Positions 63,641 to 64,000 of a stretch of 64,000 nucleotides of DNA are shown in pieces. The stretch is from Limnephilus marmoratus. Taxonomy: Eukaryota > Arthropoda > Insecta > Trichoptera > Limnephilidae. Each line of letters begins with the position of its first letter. Within the stretch, counting starts at the first letter, position 1. Below the pieces are notes generated by a model that saw only the letters and a program-made list of their open reading frames with translations, made no database searches and was not told the DNA's origin. The stretch lies in assembly GCA_917880885.1 (NCBI GenBank), contig OU862909.1, positions 28,950,851 through 29,014,850 on the forward strand. The letters run 5' to 3'. The position numbers and the translations under genes are program-made.

Positions 63641-64000
63641 AGCCCTCATCCCACAATTGAGGATGACCCCCGGATGGCTGCTCTCATCGCCAGGCAGTCG
63701 ATGGCCAAGGACCTGCCTCCATTCTCTGGGGACCCCCTGGAGTGGCCCACCTGGAGGGCGCAGTACAACCAATCAACTGCTACCTGCCGGATGACTAGCA
63801 GTGAAAACCTCATCCGACTGCAGCGGGCCCTCAAAGGGAAGGCCCGAGACGCCGTGGGACCCCTCCTGATGGACCCCACTCAGGTACCTGAGATCCTTGA
63901 CGTGCTGGAGCAGCGCTACGGAGGGACGACTTCGCTGGCTGCCCTGATGTTGGACAAGGCCAAGCGGCTCCCACAGATGACAGCAGAGGCCTCACTGGAG
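63641..64000 (+). CDS. gag: BEL/Pao gag, continuation, runs off the window
   Basis: The 120 codons continue in the same register as 57931-59154 once the gypsy element and one target copy are skipped. Visible: KDLPPFSGDPLEWPTWRAQY, LIRLQRALKGKARDAVGPLL, ILDVLEQRYGG. The motif LP.FSGDPLEW..F/W....L..L...L.G.A is the conserved gag core of BEL/Pao elements (DUF1759-type). GC-rich and apparently undamaged. Protease and polymerase should lie beyond 64000. Confidence 0.85.

Overview
The window reads as AT-rich nuclear DNA of an arthropod, most likely an insect. The evidence is the scattered AACCT/TTAGG tracts, intron-style splice signals, poly-A-tailed tRNA-derived SINEs, and Helitrons with TC...CTAG ends of the kind common in Lepidoptera. 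Species cannot be named, and Lepidoptera is a leaning only. No rRNA, tRNA gene, CRISPR array or complete host gene was found. Almost everything identifiable is mobile DNA or its debris.

Positions 1-22.9 kb hold small inverted-repeat elements, broken LINE reverse-transcriptase tails on the minus strand, Helitrons, and two inverted copies of a sequence carrying a THAP-type zinc-finger exon (4960-5748 and 11170-12435, the second split by a Helitron). They also hold a foldback element with tandem-repeat arms (13801-14549) and a non-autonomous hAT with a perfect 8-bp target duplication (15909-17058). From 23-36 kb come a 123-bp tandem array, a GC-rich promoter-like patch, many copies of one dispersed ~450-bp family (family A), two adjacent palindromes, several foldbacks and two head-to-tail Helitrons. 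From 36-55 kb come LINE remnants, tRNA-headed SINEs, two more tandem or foldback systems (43523-44177 and a 75-bp array at 49700-50300) and a composite Helitron.

The last 9 kb is the clearest region. A 5'-truncated LINE open frame (55204-55917) and its trailing sequence are interrupted at 56308 by a BEL/Pao retrotransposon with a 1.58-kb LTR, a tRNA-Tyr-type primer site and a GC-rich gag. That gag is itself split by a complete Ty3/gypsy (mag-like) element of about 4.48 kb at 59155-63635. The gypsy element has identical 158-bp LTRs, a 5-bp target duplication, a tRNA-Ser(GCU)-type primer site and one intact gag-pol frame. The order of events is therefore LINE-derived repeat, then Pao, then gypsy, with the gypsy insertion very recent.

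Three short stretches look like real host exons rather than repeats: 1653-1832 (first exon with donor), 20365-20442 (terminal exon with acceptor and stop) and 36184-36411 (228-bp internal exon with both splice sites). Their products are not recognised.

The least conventional signal is a set of foldback elements whose inverted arms are built of short tandem units (15-16 bp or 26-28 bp). Three of the four foldbacks also carry telomere-like TTAGG/AACCT tracts.
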